A stretch of DNA of 64,000 bases, taken from assembly GCA_024734555.1 (NCBI GenBank), contig JANPWX010000653.1:2881936-2945935 (forward strand), written 5' to 3'. Positions within the stretch are counted from its first letter, which is position 1. Each line of letters starts with the position of its first letter. This document shows positions 25,086-37,539 of this stretch, piece by piece. A program made the position numbers and the translations under genes. The notes under the pieces are model-generated. The model worked only from the letters and a program-made list of their open reading frames with translations. It was not told the DNA's origin and ran no database searches. This DNA comes from Trochalopteron elliotii (Eukaryota; Chordata; Aves; Passeriformes; Leiothrichidae).

Positions 25086-27430
25086 CTTCAAAACTCACCT
25101 CAAATACCAACCACTAATATTATTTCAAGCTGGTTTTTTCTGAGCTAGCTACTTTTATTGGCAGAGAGGAAGAAAAATTTGTTGTCTCCATCCCTCTGTA
25201 GATTCAAAAAGAGAATTCCTGAAATTGATGTAAATTCTTATTTTTAGTCTTCCTTATCTACAAACACTGCATGAGAGAGGGAACAACATCACGGATCAAA
25301 TGAATCAGAGGTTTGTGGGGAAAGTTGTAACAGGATTCACTGTCTGGGGGATTAGACAGAAAAATTTGAAGAAGACTCCCATCTCTAAAAGTTCAAATAT
25401 CTGCCCATGGGAATAACCCAAGCCTAATTTCCTTAAAATTTCAGCTGTCTACATGCTGTGAGACGTGTTTTAGCCAAGGCCATGCTAATCTTGAGTCAAA
25501 GCTGACTCTGTTGTCAGTACAGAGAATTTGATGCACTCAATATGGACAACATGAACTCCATGAATCCCTTTTGTTGTTAATTCAGTGATGTGATGTGAAA
25601 AACCTAAAAAACCAAGATAAAACAAAATTCATCAAACTCTAAACCATATTTCATATTAGACAAAAAATTTTAAGCCTAATTTCTGGTGGAATAAGTCTGG
25701 ATCCACTGACTTTGTGTCTCAGTAATTTAATCAAGCTGAAGCCCCTGATCTTTTGTTTAAGTAATAGAACACTTGAAAATCTGGAGAATATTGGTGTGAT
25801 TTTGACACACAGTCTTTAAGGCACCTCATTAATATTTTCTGAAAGCCAAGCTTCTCAATTTTCTTCTGTTTGGAGGGGGTTTTATTTAAAACCTGAGTTT
25901 TCTGCCTGGTTCAAACATCACCAAAACTTTCTCTCTGGCCACTCCACTTGCACTGTCTCCCAGTCTGAAATTTGGGGAAAGACTGAAATCTTGTTTGTGG
26001 GCTTCTCGTGCATGCCCAGGAACCGCCCAAAACCCAAGGATTCTGCTCGTCTCCTTTCGGCTTTGCTGCCACCGGATGGCACCAAAGCCCAAGGAAAAGT
26101 CTTGGGCTGTAAGGTGGGGTTGGGAGAGAAGAGCATCACTTCGGAATGATGGAATCCTGCCCCCATGGCCAGCCACCTACAGGATCCTTCCAGCACCCCA
26201 GGACACTGGGCAGCAATCTGAATATCTCAGCTTCAGATCCATGGCAGAGCAACCCCAATGGCCTCAGTCGGCTTTTCTTCAGGACTTAACTTGTGCTAAA
26301 TCATTGCTGAATTAATTCACATCTCTTCTCTCCAAATTAAGCAATGGGATTTCTGACCTGTCAAAAAGCTTCCAATTTTCCTCCTAGTTCTCTGTGTGAA
26401 GGACTGGGTTCCTTTCTCAGCTGTCACATATATGTGCAGACCTGAAACACAGGGGCAGTTTAGTCCAGAAATTGGATTACAGATTAGACCTGAGGTATCA
26501 TCTCTCTACCGTGGGTGGCCCAGGTAGGTGGAGATGCTATCAGATGGTTTGTGCCTATCATTTCTTTTTGGGGAGGAAGAAAAGGAACAACTCCACTTTT
26601 GAGCATCATGTGGTACAGATCTCACCCCTGAGCTCTAAAGCACAAACAGTTTAATTAAGTAAGAAACACAGGTACAAAGACAAGCTGCAAGTGGGCCTGG
26701 GTCATCGTGTTGCCCCAGTGATGGTACCAGACTTTCAAAAACCCAGACAAATCAGCATTTCTATTGCTTGTGCTCCTTACACCATGGTCCAGGGGTGGTT
26801 CCAGGTGTGTCCTGAGCAGTTTGGCTGCTGGCCTGTTTGGCTGCAGTGGCACTGTGACACACCTACAGCTCTTCTCATAAGCAAGAGGGGAAGGGACAAG
26901 AAGGGCTGAGGTGCAGAAGTGTTTTCCTCGTGCCCACTCCCTGGGCAGATACCTGCTGTCCCATACACAGGGCTTGTGGCAGGAGTCTCAGGTCATAGCT
27001 TTGAATAAACATTTCAAACAATAACAAACCTAAGAAATTTGTTCTTCCCCTGTGGCTGAGGTGACCAGAGCAGGCTCTCAGTTGTCCCATTGTACCTGGA
27101 AAACACCCAGACAAATCAAGTTGACACCAATGCTGAAGAATATCCAGAGCCAAGAAAAGAGGCATACATGTAAGAGTTGAAGCTATTTCTCTGTCGTCCT
27201 CTTTTATATCTTCATCACACCAATAGGATAATTCATATTTTTGTTTGCTATCACAAAAGCACATGCATTTAATAATGCTTTTTCTGCCCTGTTCTATTTA
27301 TAAAGCCCTTTCTTGTGAAGGCATTGCCAAGTATTGCAGAAAAATCATGCAGTGCTAGTCATAGGCACATGCTTATACACACAAATACAGAAATGTATGT
27401 TCCAATATATATAAACATATGCATGAATTC

Positions 27431-27446
27431 ATATATATATATATAT
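27431..27446. repeat. (AT)n microsatellite
   Basis: Eight AT units without interruption, in a wider AT-rich setting. Confidence 0.85.
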
Positions 27447-27802
27447 TTATAAATGCAATTGTGGGTTTGTCTCTGGTGCCAGATGTGCCCTGCTCATCCA
27501 GCCAGGCTCCATGCTGAGAAGGTGTGATGTTTTTCCACATTTCCTGGGAAGGGAACAAGAGCAGCAGCTGTGTCTGCCAAGTCTCAGCTCCCATGCAATT
27601 GTGACTGCCACAGGTTTGGGTCTCAGCAACTGCATCTCTGCTGCTGTTATTGTCATTTTAATTAAATGAAAATTTTACCAGAGTCCCTGAGCAAAAACAT
27701 TGGAGTTCTATTTCTAAAGTACACAGTTTAAAAAAAGTATCAACTTCTCTTGGTTTTCACTTAGAAGGGAGAGTTAATTAACAAACATAACACATGAATA
27801 AT

Positions 27803-27836
27803 TTTGAATACACTTAACTAGTTAAGTGTATTCAAA
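27803..27836. repeat. 34-bp perfect palindrome
   Basis: Two 17-bp arms meet with no spacer at an ACTAGT centre between 27819 and 27820. The left arm starts TTTGAATACAC and the right arm is its exact reverse complement ending GTGTATTCAAA. The next pair outward mismatches, and a few bases beyond it pair again. It could extrude as a cruciform or hairpin. No transposase gene or target duplication was seen around it, so its origin is unknown. Confidence 0.9.
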
Positions 27837-30800
27837 TTTCAGGAATAAAGCAAATTTCAGTTTTACCGCAGTGACTTCAGAGTAAAAGCACTTCAGATTG
27901 AGAGGTCTGAGATCAACACCTCCAGTGTCACCTTCAAGAAAGGGATCTCACAGCAGCAGCCATGTGAAGAAGGCAGGGAAGGACCTACAGAGTAACATCT
28001 GAATTTGTGTGTGTCAGTCCCCCTCTCCCACTTTTCCTAAGGAAAGTTTTCTGTAATATTTTTTTTTCAGGACAGAAGGATAAGCTCCCCCTCATTCAGG
28101 GTGTAGCAAGTTCACCACCCTATTGACACTTCTTCAGCACTGAAAGCCATCTGCCTCCACCCACCAAATTTCACAGGATCAGGGTTTTATTCTCTACCAC
28201 TTGCAAGTGCATCTAACAAAGACATTGGCCAGCTAAGCTGCTGCTCCCAGAGCTTAGCTCAGGCTGTTACAAAACTGGTAATGCTCAAGCTATGGGACTT
28301 GGTGGCCTCAGGCTAAACCTTCAAATCCCAGCACTTGTCCTTCCCTGTGGTCAGAGTCTCCCGGGTGGGGAGCAGAGAGCAGGGTATGATTGAAACTGCA
28401 GCCCTTGAAATCACCCGGCTTATCAATCCCAGTCTCCTGTAAAATCAAAAGATCAAAAATTCCTTCAAACCAGAGTACAAAAGCTTTTGGCCAGTGACTA
28501 ATAATAGCAAACCAATCCCCTTCAACCCATCCTGCTCATGAGGATATTTTAACAGGGAATCTGTGCCACAGCTGGACATCCCAGAGCTGATAACTGTGAC
28601 TGATTCTGGGGACCTGGTCTCTAATCACAGAAGCTGAGCCTGCCTTTTTCTAAGATCCCAACATGAACTCAGACCACTCAGTTCCTGCTTTCTGTGGTAC
28701 AAAGGGGTGAAAAAAACACTGTTTTTGAAATTACTCAGCCCTTATCCTTGGGAATTTTTCCTATCGTTCCTGCAGTCTTTACTCCTTGACTTAAGGAATA
28801 AGTTGTTTACTGTAGTAAGTACCAGACAAAGCTTTTGTCCCTGGATGTTGAGGTCCCTGCAGGGCCTTGCACTGTGCAGCCCAGGCTCTCCTCTGATGTT
28901 CTCTGTAGTCCTACAGAAGGAATCACATGTTTCCAAATAAACACAACTGGGTGAGTGTTTGCAGGATGAGTGCCCAGCCTCACTTCTTACCTGCAGGAAA
29001 CTGGAAGTCACTGTAAGTCAGTGCAGTCATCTTCTTTCTGAGAGCAGGATATATGATTGACATGGAGAAACTGCCAAGGTCAGGATCTTAGGATAGAAAA
29101 CACTCACTATTTAAACCTAGGCAAACAATGGGCTCTCCCATCCACACCAAGGAATGCTTCCTTGACAAGCACTCCTTGCATGTTTGCAGTATCTCTATTA
29201 AGAACCAAACATAATATGGTGATGGCTTGGCATCTGGGGCTTGGGGAAGTTGGGGGATTACTGTTGGTCACTAAACACAGAAATCTGACATTCAATATCC
29301 TAGGCTTCCCAGAGGGAATGTGCTGCTAGCTGTGGTGGTTTCAGGGGGATGTGGGCACTGGATGTGCCCTGCTGGACACCTCCATTGTTCTGCTGCACAA
29401 TAGCTGTCTGTGTTTCAATCCAGGAGCAGCAGCAGCTCTACAGGGCTTGCTAGACATGAAAGATTTTCTGATTCAGTTTGGATTTTTGCCTGAGTACAAG
29501 AGAATAGTGTTATGCCTTGTGAAAATGTAAAGGCATCAGCCAGTGAAAAGCATCAGGCAAACAAAAATTCATCTCTTTCAGTTATTAGTAGATATTTGTA
29601 ACCACTGTAGAGATGATGGTCTTAGTGCTGAAAAAGGCCTTTGTCTGGAATGCAAGTGTGATCAGTAGAATCCTTCCCTGACACTACCTCAAGGCACCCA
29701 CTGCCCAATATTTCAAATTTTTTATACCATCATTTATGATCAAAAATACCTAAACATTGTCTTAAACAAGTTAGTCAGGTTCAGTCTTTACCTGAGAGCT
29801 GCCAGAGGTTGATCTATATGACCCTCTTGTAGGAACAATACTAGTGAAATGTAATACATAACTAACACAAATTAAACATCTTGGACACAGATGGAAACTG
29901 TGAAATCTTTAAATCTCAAAGAAGTCCTTCAACTTGAATTTTTTTTCTAATCGATTATATGATTATTGGATAAATAAACTATGTGATTGTTCAGCACATA
30001 AACACTCTTTGTTAAATGTGTCCATCAATAGACAATTCATATAAATGATACTAACTATCATCAAAGGAGTAATAATGTCTTTATTGATGAATAAATCTCT
30101 AAAAGACAGATCAAATGGAGGTTAACTAGCCATGCATGACATTAGCAGGAATTAGTCTAAAAACAGCCTTGCAGGCATGCTGACTACTGTATGTGGGGTG
30201 GGAAACAACATGGGCCATGCTCGTGGAAGGACCTGCAAGGTCAAAAGCCCTGCAAAGGCCTGCTGGTTATTTTCCGTTACACAGTCTGGCAAAGTTACTT
30301 CTATTTGGTATTTCTCTGTGGTTTTCTGTGGATGTTTAAAGGCATTTTTGACATGGAGACTCTTTTAGCATGTCTGAAAAGCAGTAAGAGGCGGGTGGCA
30401 AGCCACCAAGGCTGTGCACACACCCATGTGGACTGACCTCTCCACCCAACAATTGTCCCTGTGGAGGCTGCCTGCTTTCACCCAGCCTGGCAGAGCAGGG
30501 GATGGCAGGTGAGGGTGACCTGAACACAGCCTCACATGCAGTCTTTGAATGTGGCTGAAAACTTCACAGGACCCACAGTCCTGACTTTTTCCACCCTCAA
30601 CAAAATTCAGTGAGCTCCCAAAGCCCATGTAAGGTGTTAGATAGGAACATGAAATACCTCTTTAAAAACCTGGGGTGTCTGTTTAGACAGGAATGACCTC
30701 CCCAGAGAAGGAAAAAAATTCTCAACAGCTACAGGTGATATGAAGTAAATAAAAATAAGACTTTTCCACAGGAAAGCCAATGGTGGGACAGTAACTGGGT

Positions 30801-31029
30801 GGAAAGGACTTATTCATGAGCCACAAAGTGGTGTTCTGCTGTTGTTTTTGCATACATGATTCTCTTGATCTGTATCCCAGAGATGTTTTCCAACCGCAGT
30901 ATGATTTTTTTTTTTCAGAGCTGCAGCAAAGCATTTGGAAAGTTTATGCCACTGGTGACAAACCAACAAATTCTTCCCAGCACCTGCACCCATGACTGGA
31001 CAGTGAAAAAGAAAAAGTGTTGACACCAG

Positions 31030-31195
31030 GTGGAGGGAGTTGATCCTTCCCCTTTATTCAGCATTGGTGAAGCCACATCTGGAGCACCATGCCCAGTTCT
31101 GGGCTCCTCATGCAAAAGAGACATGGACAAACTGGAGAGAGTCCAACAAATGTCTGTGAACATGATTAAGGGACTGGAGTGTCTCTCCCCACTGC
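31030..31195 (+). mobile_element. CR1-type LINE fragment, ORF2 3' region, plus orientation
   Basis: The text follows the CR1 segment that encodes the end of ORF2: CCTTTATTCAGCATTGGTGA, AGCCACATCTGGAGCACCAT, CAGTTCTGGGCTCCTCATGC, AGAGACATGGACAAACTGGA, ATGATTAAGGGACTGGAGTG. It stops within the ORF2 region and lacks the CR1 3' end, so it is a piece broken by later deletion or rearrangement. No functional reverse transcriptase remains. Confidence 0.88.
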
Positions 31196-33330
31196 AGGGG
31201 AGCCTCTGGTATCCCAGTGCTGTGCTGCAAAGTGTTCAGAGACAGTGCCCCATTTCCAGCAAATGATGCTAACTCCTCTCAGCCATTTGAAAGGCCAGTG
31301 GTGAGCTTTTGCCTTTGCCATGGAGATATATTACAGCCAATAATAAGCAATGAGCTCTTTTTCCCACATAAGATGAAATCAATGCACATTAGAATAGTTA
31401 GGTTGGAATTACACAGCATATTAATGACCCACTTGGTAACTACCAGTGATGAAAATTGGCAGGGCAAATTATTTCTCTGTGCATAGAGTGTTCCCAAAAA
31501 GGACATTGGGGTGTCTCTGTGAGAGGATCACTAACACTGCCTGAGGTGTTTGTAGCTGGGACTGGGTTGCTGAGTTAGTCCTGCAAGGTACTCCAGAATT
31601 GCCTGGTGTTTAGTCAGTGGAGAGTCCATCTTCAACTGTGCAAACATCAGCTCTCATTGTATCCCTTTCTCCACTCTCTACAAAAGGAGTCTAGAGAGAC
31701 AAATTCCAGCTATCCAGACCATAAATTTCCATGTCACCCCAGACATCAGGGTAGGATTGCCAAGGTTTTGCCCGCAGTGTTTCAGCTGCTCTCCAGTATT
31801 TTGCATGGAACCTGCATTCATAACTCTTCACTCTCTTGTGGCCCCAGATATGAACTGGGTGAAGCCACTCAGTGATGCAGGTCAGGCACAGCAGCATCCT
31901 GACCACTCCTCCAGTAGACACTGCAGAGCAATGGGAAATCACAGAAATGATGACACAGGAATGTAACATTGGAGATAGTCAGGATGGAGTAAACCTTAAT
32001 GGTAAGAAATGTAAGTAATGACTGACTCAGGGGAAAAAAAACAGAAAGGTCAGCTCTTCTTCTGACAGTGATAACACACACACACACAAAAACTAATTTG
32101 GAAAAATTTTACTAGAGAATTGCTATCTGCTTCAGTGGTCTTTGAGCATGTAATGCCAGAGTGTGTTTCACACTGGCTTTGCCTGCTCTGTTCCAGAATA
32201 TGCAAAGTAACCCACAAATGGCCAATTCTCAACAGCATCAGTCTGCAAAATGAAAAGCTTGGCTTTTCTCTGCAGTTTTAGTTGGATGAAGGCAGGCAGT
32301 TTCAAGGGAGTATCACAACATGACATTCACAAATCTCAGTGAAATTTAAATACTGAAATCTTTTATAAAACCACCTTGAAGGACCAGAGTGATCAGAAGT
32401 GGCAGTTTAATAGACCTGAAGACTCATATTCTGAAGTTTTGTACAAACTAAGCATAGCAGACAATGTTATCCCTACCTTTTTTTAGTCTTTCCATCTCAG
32501 GAGCAGGATCACACAGTTCTGAGTGTAGGTCCCATGGGCAGAGACCACAGGGTTTAACAACACTTTGGCAACCTGCAGTAGGGTCAAAGCTGCAGAAGTC
32601 TCTGTTAATAATCTCTGCAGCCACCCTGAACATTTCTAGGTGGTTCTTTGCAGGATTTTGCAGTTATGTAGTTATGTGGGTCTGTGCAACCCCACACGTC
32701 CTTGCCACAGAGCTGTAACATTGGTCAGGCAATTCTCACTGTGGTGCCCCAGAATTTCTTCTTAACAGTGCCTCCCTCTGTTTTCCTTTCTTATAACTAT
32801 GTCATTAATGAAAGACAGCCTTCCAGCCCTGACACTTCCTTGCATCACTCAATGAGAAGGGCCAAACAAAGTTAATTTAAGGGATGGACTCTTTCTAAAC
32901 TAGGTGAAACAACATTTGCCAGAGCCAGCAGTTCAGGAGCAATCATTCCAGCTGTGCTTCTACATTCTCCCTCCTGAAAACAAGCACTAGACTGGTAGAA
33001 GGAATGACCCAGCTTCTCTCCTACCAAGGTCTCTCCGTGTTCAGATTCACAAAGTTTTACGGTGAAAAACTGAAGCACTGAGGGCTGGAATCATGCCTTT
33101 AAATCACCTGCTTTTAAATAGAAATCACATGGACATCTACACCTCAGCTATTCCCAGGCTCAGCTTGCAGCCTGAGAGGCATTTCTAGAGTCTGAAATGC
33201 TTTAGTATTTGTTCTCGGATTTTCAGCAACATGTTGTAGATAGTATTACAAATTGTAATAACCCAATTAATATTACTGCTAATAATACTAGGACGATTAT
33301 ACAGAAGGATAATACAGGATCTAGAGAAGA
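31196..33330. other. Non-coding DNA, no gene recognised
   Basis: Contains a short CA run near 32.08 kb. Open frames are short and overlap on both strands. Confidence 0.55.
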
Positions 33331-33335
33331 AGAAT

Positions 33336-33460
33336 GGAATGGAATGGAATGGAATGGAATGGAATGGAATGGAATGGAATAGAATAGAATAGAATAGAAT
33401 AGAATAGAATAGAATAGAATAGAATAGAATAGAATAGAATAGAATAGAATAGAATAGAAT
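33336..33460. repeat. Two-block pentanucleotide array (GGAAT)9 (AGAAT)16
   Basis: Nine perfect GGAAT units (33336-33380) are followed without a break by sixteen perfect AGAAT units (33381-33460). On the minus strand this reads ATTCT then ATTCC repeats. The clean switch shows that a single G/A difference spread by expansion of one side. The minus-strand frame here, rich in serine, isoleucine, leucine and phenylalanine, is a translation of the array and not a gene. Length is likely polymorphic. Confidence 0.95.
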
Positions 33461-35210
33461 AGAGTCCCTGAAAAGCATCTATCACTTTTAGTATCTCACA
33501 TGAACAGCTGAATAAGGAGTTTTCTGGAAAACAGAACCCTCACACATCAGAATCTGATCCAGAGTGAAATCCAGATCTTGAAATCTGGGATTCTGCATTT
33601 GTCTAGAAATGCAACAGTAGTTACATATTGGGATTTGGGCCTCAGTTCAGATATCAGCTTTTATGATGGTACTTACCCTAAAGCAAGTGATAATGATTTT
33701 ATGGTAATTATCCTCCTGCCATCTGGTAAACAACACAATACTACAGCATGTGATACCATGTTTTTGCTGATCCTGACTGATCCCTCTTTGAGGCACTGTT
33801 AACATAGACAACATTTTGTTTTCCCATAGGAGCTGCTTGGAGGACAATTAGTTAAATCCACTACTCTAATCATGTGGATTTGTTTTGGAGCAAGACAATC
33901 TCATAATACAAAATGCCTATTTCAGTTTGAACAAGCAGATTTATTAAAGCTTTTACGTGCGCACTGTGTAGCTACCATACACAAAATTAAAATCCATCTG
34001 GAGTCAAGAGAATATACAAGCAAACTAAATACTACAAGAGCAATAATATTACTAGCCCTCACATCAAGCTTGCAGTCAGTGTAATATTTTATTGTTATTC
34101 ATAAGAAAATAAAATAGTACTAATACTTCCTGCTCATGGCCAGGTCCTGATACATTTACATAGCAAAGGCCGTCTTTTTTTAACAACTTCTGTGCCTGCT
34201 TTGCTTTCTGTGCTGGGAAATTCTAAGGCTATGAAAGGCTCTGGTCACAGTACACTGAGGCACAGGCTGGGACTGGCACAACCAGGTTTGACCTCAGAGC
34301 TACGAGGCTAATTCCCTGTTAGGCTGGGACCCTCAGCATCTCCAGTAGTGCCCAAGGCCATTTCTTGACTTACTGCAACCACAACACCCCTTTACCCTTC
34401 ACTAATACTCCTCTCAGAATCTGTTACCCTGAGCCAGTAGGAGAATAAAATGGTTCATGCAATTTTACTCCAGGATGACTTTATTCTGCCTGATTAATTA
34501 CAAGGTATAGTATCTAATCCCCAAATTTAGCATGGTGATTCTGTTCTAATTATATTCTCTGATAGCTTAATTTTCTCTTTATAGCCCAGCTAAAAATAGT
34601 TCATACACATTTTTGCATTACATTCAGGCCAAGAGGGAAACCCAGCATTTAACACAGACAATCAGAATTTATTCAACCTTAAGGCTCCTGGGACATGCTT
34701 GGGAATCCACTCCCCCAAACAAGACACTACCCAGGCAATGCTGGGGCAGATTTGTCCAGTCCTCATGCTGCACACAGGCAAGTTGGTGCTGGGAAGGGGT
34801 CTGGACATCCAGAAAGAGTGAACATATTGGATGTTGCTATTCCCTTCTGGGCATGATGAAATGATGTGGTCAGTCTAAGTAGCTTGTCAAAAGAAAGAAA
34901 GAATCAGTGTCATGATAGAAATAAAACTTTCTGGTGTCTGGTTAATATCTTTACCTCCTAAATCAGAAAAATGAGCCAGTGCTTGGATAAAGTCACCAGT
35001 AGCTGTATTTTCACACATTTTCTGCCCTACTTTTCACTGATGTACCTTAACATAGGGTTCATCCCTAAAAAATTTTCTCCTCCAATTACACCAGTATAAC
35101 AGAATAGGGGGCAGACTTAGATACAACTGCAAGGACTTCAATACAACTTTAGATCATCTATAGCCTCTGGATAATCCCATGGGAATATAGCCACAGTTGT
35201 GTGGAAGGGC
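33461..35210. other. Non-coding DNA, no gene recognised
   Basis: AT-rich. The stretch near 33.9-34.1 kb keeps ACGTGCGCAC in AT-rich surroundings and might be conserved regulatory DNA. No gene or mobile element was recognised. Confidence 0.5.
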
Positions 35211-35213
35211 TGT

Positions 35214-35400
35214 ACTAGTTGAATTTTGGGATATTTTTGGGATATTTTGGGATAGAGACATGCCCAGAGTGGTTCAGGTGCTGTGAGGTGGGTGAAGAGT
35301 CAAAGACACACTGGGTGACTTTGGTGGGAGATTGGATCTGAAAGGAAAGCCAGAGAGTTTGCAAACAGCAACACCATTTATTGAGATTGCATTTGAGCTG
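35214..35400 (-). mobile_element. Possible minus-strand LTR remnant (R/U5 end)
   Basis: Read on the minus strand, AATAAATGGTGTTGCTGTTT (poly(A) signal at 35377-35382) is followed by about 160 bp that include a three-fold TTTGGGATAT-type tandem and end at CAACTAGTACA. This resembles the R/U5 end of an avian LTR. I could not find a matching TG start or a target duplication, and no second copy exists in the window. It may be any AATAAA-bearing sequence. Confidence 0.3.
35224..35253. repeat. Short tandem repeat TTTTGGGATAT
   Basis: Three imperfect copies of an approximately 11-bp unit (TTTTGGGATAT, TTTTGGGATA, TTTTGGGATA). Confidence 0.7.
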
Positions 35401-36350
35401 TACAGCCATTACATTAACACAGTCCAGCAAGAAAGAAGTCAGTTCAGCCAGGCACATCTTTGAACTGCAGAATCATCAGGTCTGGGCTGCTGAAAATGCT
35501 GTGCCACCGCGGGCTTTGCCTGGTGTGCTGTTTGCCCTTCCTGTGTCACTGCTCTTTTCACCTACTTCCCCTTGGGACCTGGGTGAAATATTCTCTGACA
35601 CAGCTCTGAAAAGATGAGGGATATTTGCTGGAGAGAGCTGAAAACATGACTCAGCTCCTGAAGTTGAACAAGATTTACTTTGGGACATTGTCCTAACACA
35701 GCCATGGGTTGTTTGGTCATTTTGAGCCTTCACAAATTTTTTTTGCAGCATATCCAGTAACAGTGCAGCCCTGATCTACTGTGTATCCATCATGCTAAGC
35801 ATTTTCCAGAAGTCAGGTATGAAATCTGGTTGGAGACCTGCCCCTGAAGTCTACTAAGGACCAAGTTACATTTAATTATGAATATGTTCATTTGAGTTCC
35901 TTATTATCATTTTAACACTGCTTTGAGGGAAGGATGTGTGGAGAAGGAAAAGAAGGAACAGAAAGTCAATGCAACATCTTCATTTCCCTAATGTGCCACG
36001 TACTTTCTACTCCTTATCATTTACTTAAATGTATAATTACCATATTGTTTTATGGGGCTAATTGTTTTATTTGGGTTCCTTTCTGTCTCATTAGGCCAAT
36101 TTTCTGCTCCCATAGTCCGTGTGATAATAAAAATAATTATAAAAACAATATAGGAACCAACCCTAGTGCTGCCTGTCAGATGCTTTCCACAGTAAAGCTG
36201 CTGCATTTGCATTTCATTTTACATCTCATATTTATTTCCCCCTGCATTATAAACAGGGTTGATGTTTGTATTCTGCTCTGATTCAAGTGACAATGTGTGA
36301 TTTAGAAAGGGCAGACTTAGGAAACAAATTAAAACCAAAACAAAATAGTT
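35401..36350. other. Non-coding DNA, no gene recognised
   Basis: No gene recognised. The part to about 35.76 kb could belong to the U3 of the doubtful LTR remnant to the left. The rest is AT-rich. Confidence 0.45.
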
Positions 36351-36355
36351 GTCTG

Positions 36356-36500
36356 AACAAAACAAAAACAAAACAAAACAAAACCAACCAACAAAACAAA
36401 ACAAAACAAAACAAAACAAAACAAAACAAAACAAAACAAAACAAAACAAAACAAAACAAAACAACAACAAAAAAAACCCACCCAAAAAACCCAAAAAAAA
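36356..36500. repeat. (AAAAC)n pentanucleotide array
   Basis: A pure core of about fifteen AAAAC units at 36391-36464, with imperfect AAAAC/AACC units on the left and an A-rich, C-interrupted tail on the right. Minus-strand frames rich in phenylalanine, valine, leucine and cysteine, and plus-strand lysine/glutamine/asparagine/threonine frames, are translations of the array. It may descend from the poly(A) tail of a lost retrotransposon, but none is visible. Confidence 0.95.
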
Positions 36501-37535
36501 TGTTCCAGAGCAACAGTTTTGAATTTTACAGTGTCTCCAAAAATATTTTGAATGCTCAGATCTTAGACTGCACCCACAACACAACCCAGTGCAGCTGGCA
36601 GGAAGTTTGGATTGTGTTTCAGACAGATAAAATATCATAAATTTAGCAAATCTTGCTGTATTTCCTTACCACTGAATTCAAAACCAATGCTGAGTTTTGG
36701 GTTTGAAACACAGGAATTTGGTATAAGAATTTGATTTAATTTCAAGACTTAGTTCTATTTCCACATCAAATTACTATAGTCTGCTTATATAAGAAGTAAA
36801 ATGCATTTTAAAATACTATGGACATTTTTGTTTTCAAAAAATTTGCTGATATTTAATTATACAGATAGGTATAAATATAGACATAGATATAAAAAATATC
36901 TCCATTTAAAGCATATATTTTCAAAATATACAATAAAAAAATACAAATTTAATATTTTATTAATCCCAAAGATTTTACACTGTTTCCCAAAACACATATT
37001 GCCTTTCATATTAATAAGAAAATTCTTATAGATGCTTCCATGCATTAAATATTGATTCAGAATTTTATTTGTGAGGAGCCCCCTTGCAGATTGAGGCTGA
37101 AATTCTCTCTCCCCTAAATCAAAAGGAATCCTTCCCTTGATCTCCAGAGAGTCAGCCTTTTAGGGACAACTGACAAATATATTCTGAGCTAGAAAGTACA
37201 AGCTGTGAGGATAAAAAACAGACTATGAATGAAAGGGTTCCTGCATGTATCAGTAGAGGGAGGGTAAAATCCTCAGCTGGTACTTAGTGCCTCACCTCTA
37301 CCTCTCCTGCGGATTTCCTTCCCAGGGCTGGTATTGTACCATCACATTCAGCACCCCATCCCAAACCCACTGACCCACGATTCAAAGTATCAAAGTGCTC
37401 AAATTACAGCATCCTATTATTTTCCCCACCTTTTCAAACACAGGATTTTAACAAAGCACCAGCTGACATAGGAAACATGGTCTTATTTGGGCAACCTTTT
37501 TCTCCGAGCCTGCCCACTGCTCCGAGCTAAACAAT
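36501..37535. other. AT-rich non-coding DNA
   Basis: Very AT-rich around 36.8-37.05 kb. No gene or repeat family recognised. Confidence 0.55.
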
Positions 37536-37539
37536 CAAT

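Larger units (their letters stand above)
24063..31020. other. Non-coding block, no gene recognised
   Basis: AT-rich non-coding DNA. It contains an AAT-rich stretch near 25.06 kb, an AT dinucleotide run near 27.43 kb and the palindrome at 27.80 kb. Open frames up to 129 codons (minus strand, 26.9-27.3 kb) have no family signature. Confidence 0.5.

Noticed and set aside
33185..33478. Minus-strand frame rich in Phe/Tyr/Ser/Ile/Leu
   Set aside because: It is a translation of the ATTCT/ATTCC pentanucleotide array.
36219..36640. Cys/Phe/Val/Leu-rich minus frame and Lys/Gln/Asn/Thr-rich plus frame
   Set aside because: Both are translations of the AAAAC array.
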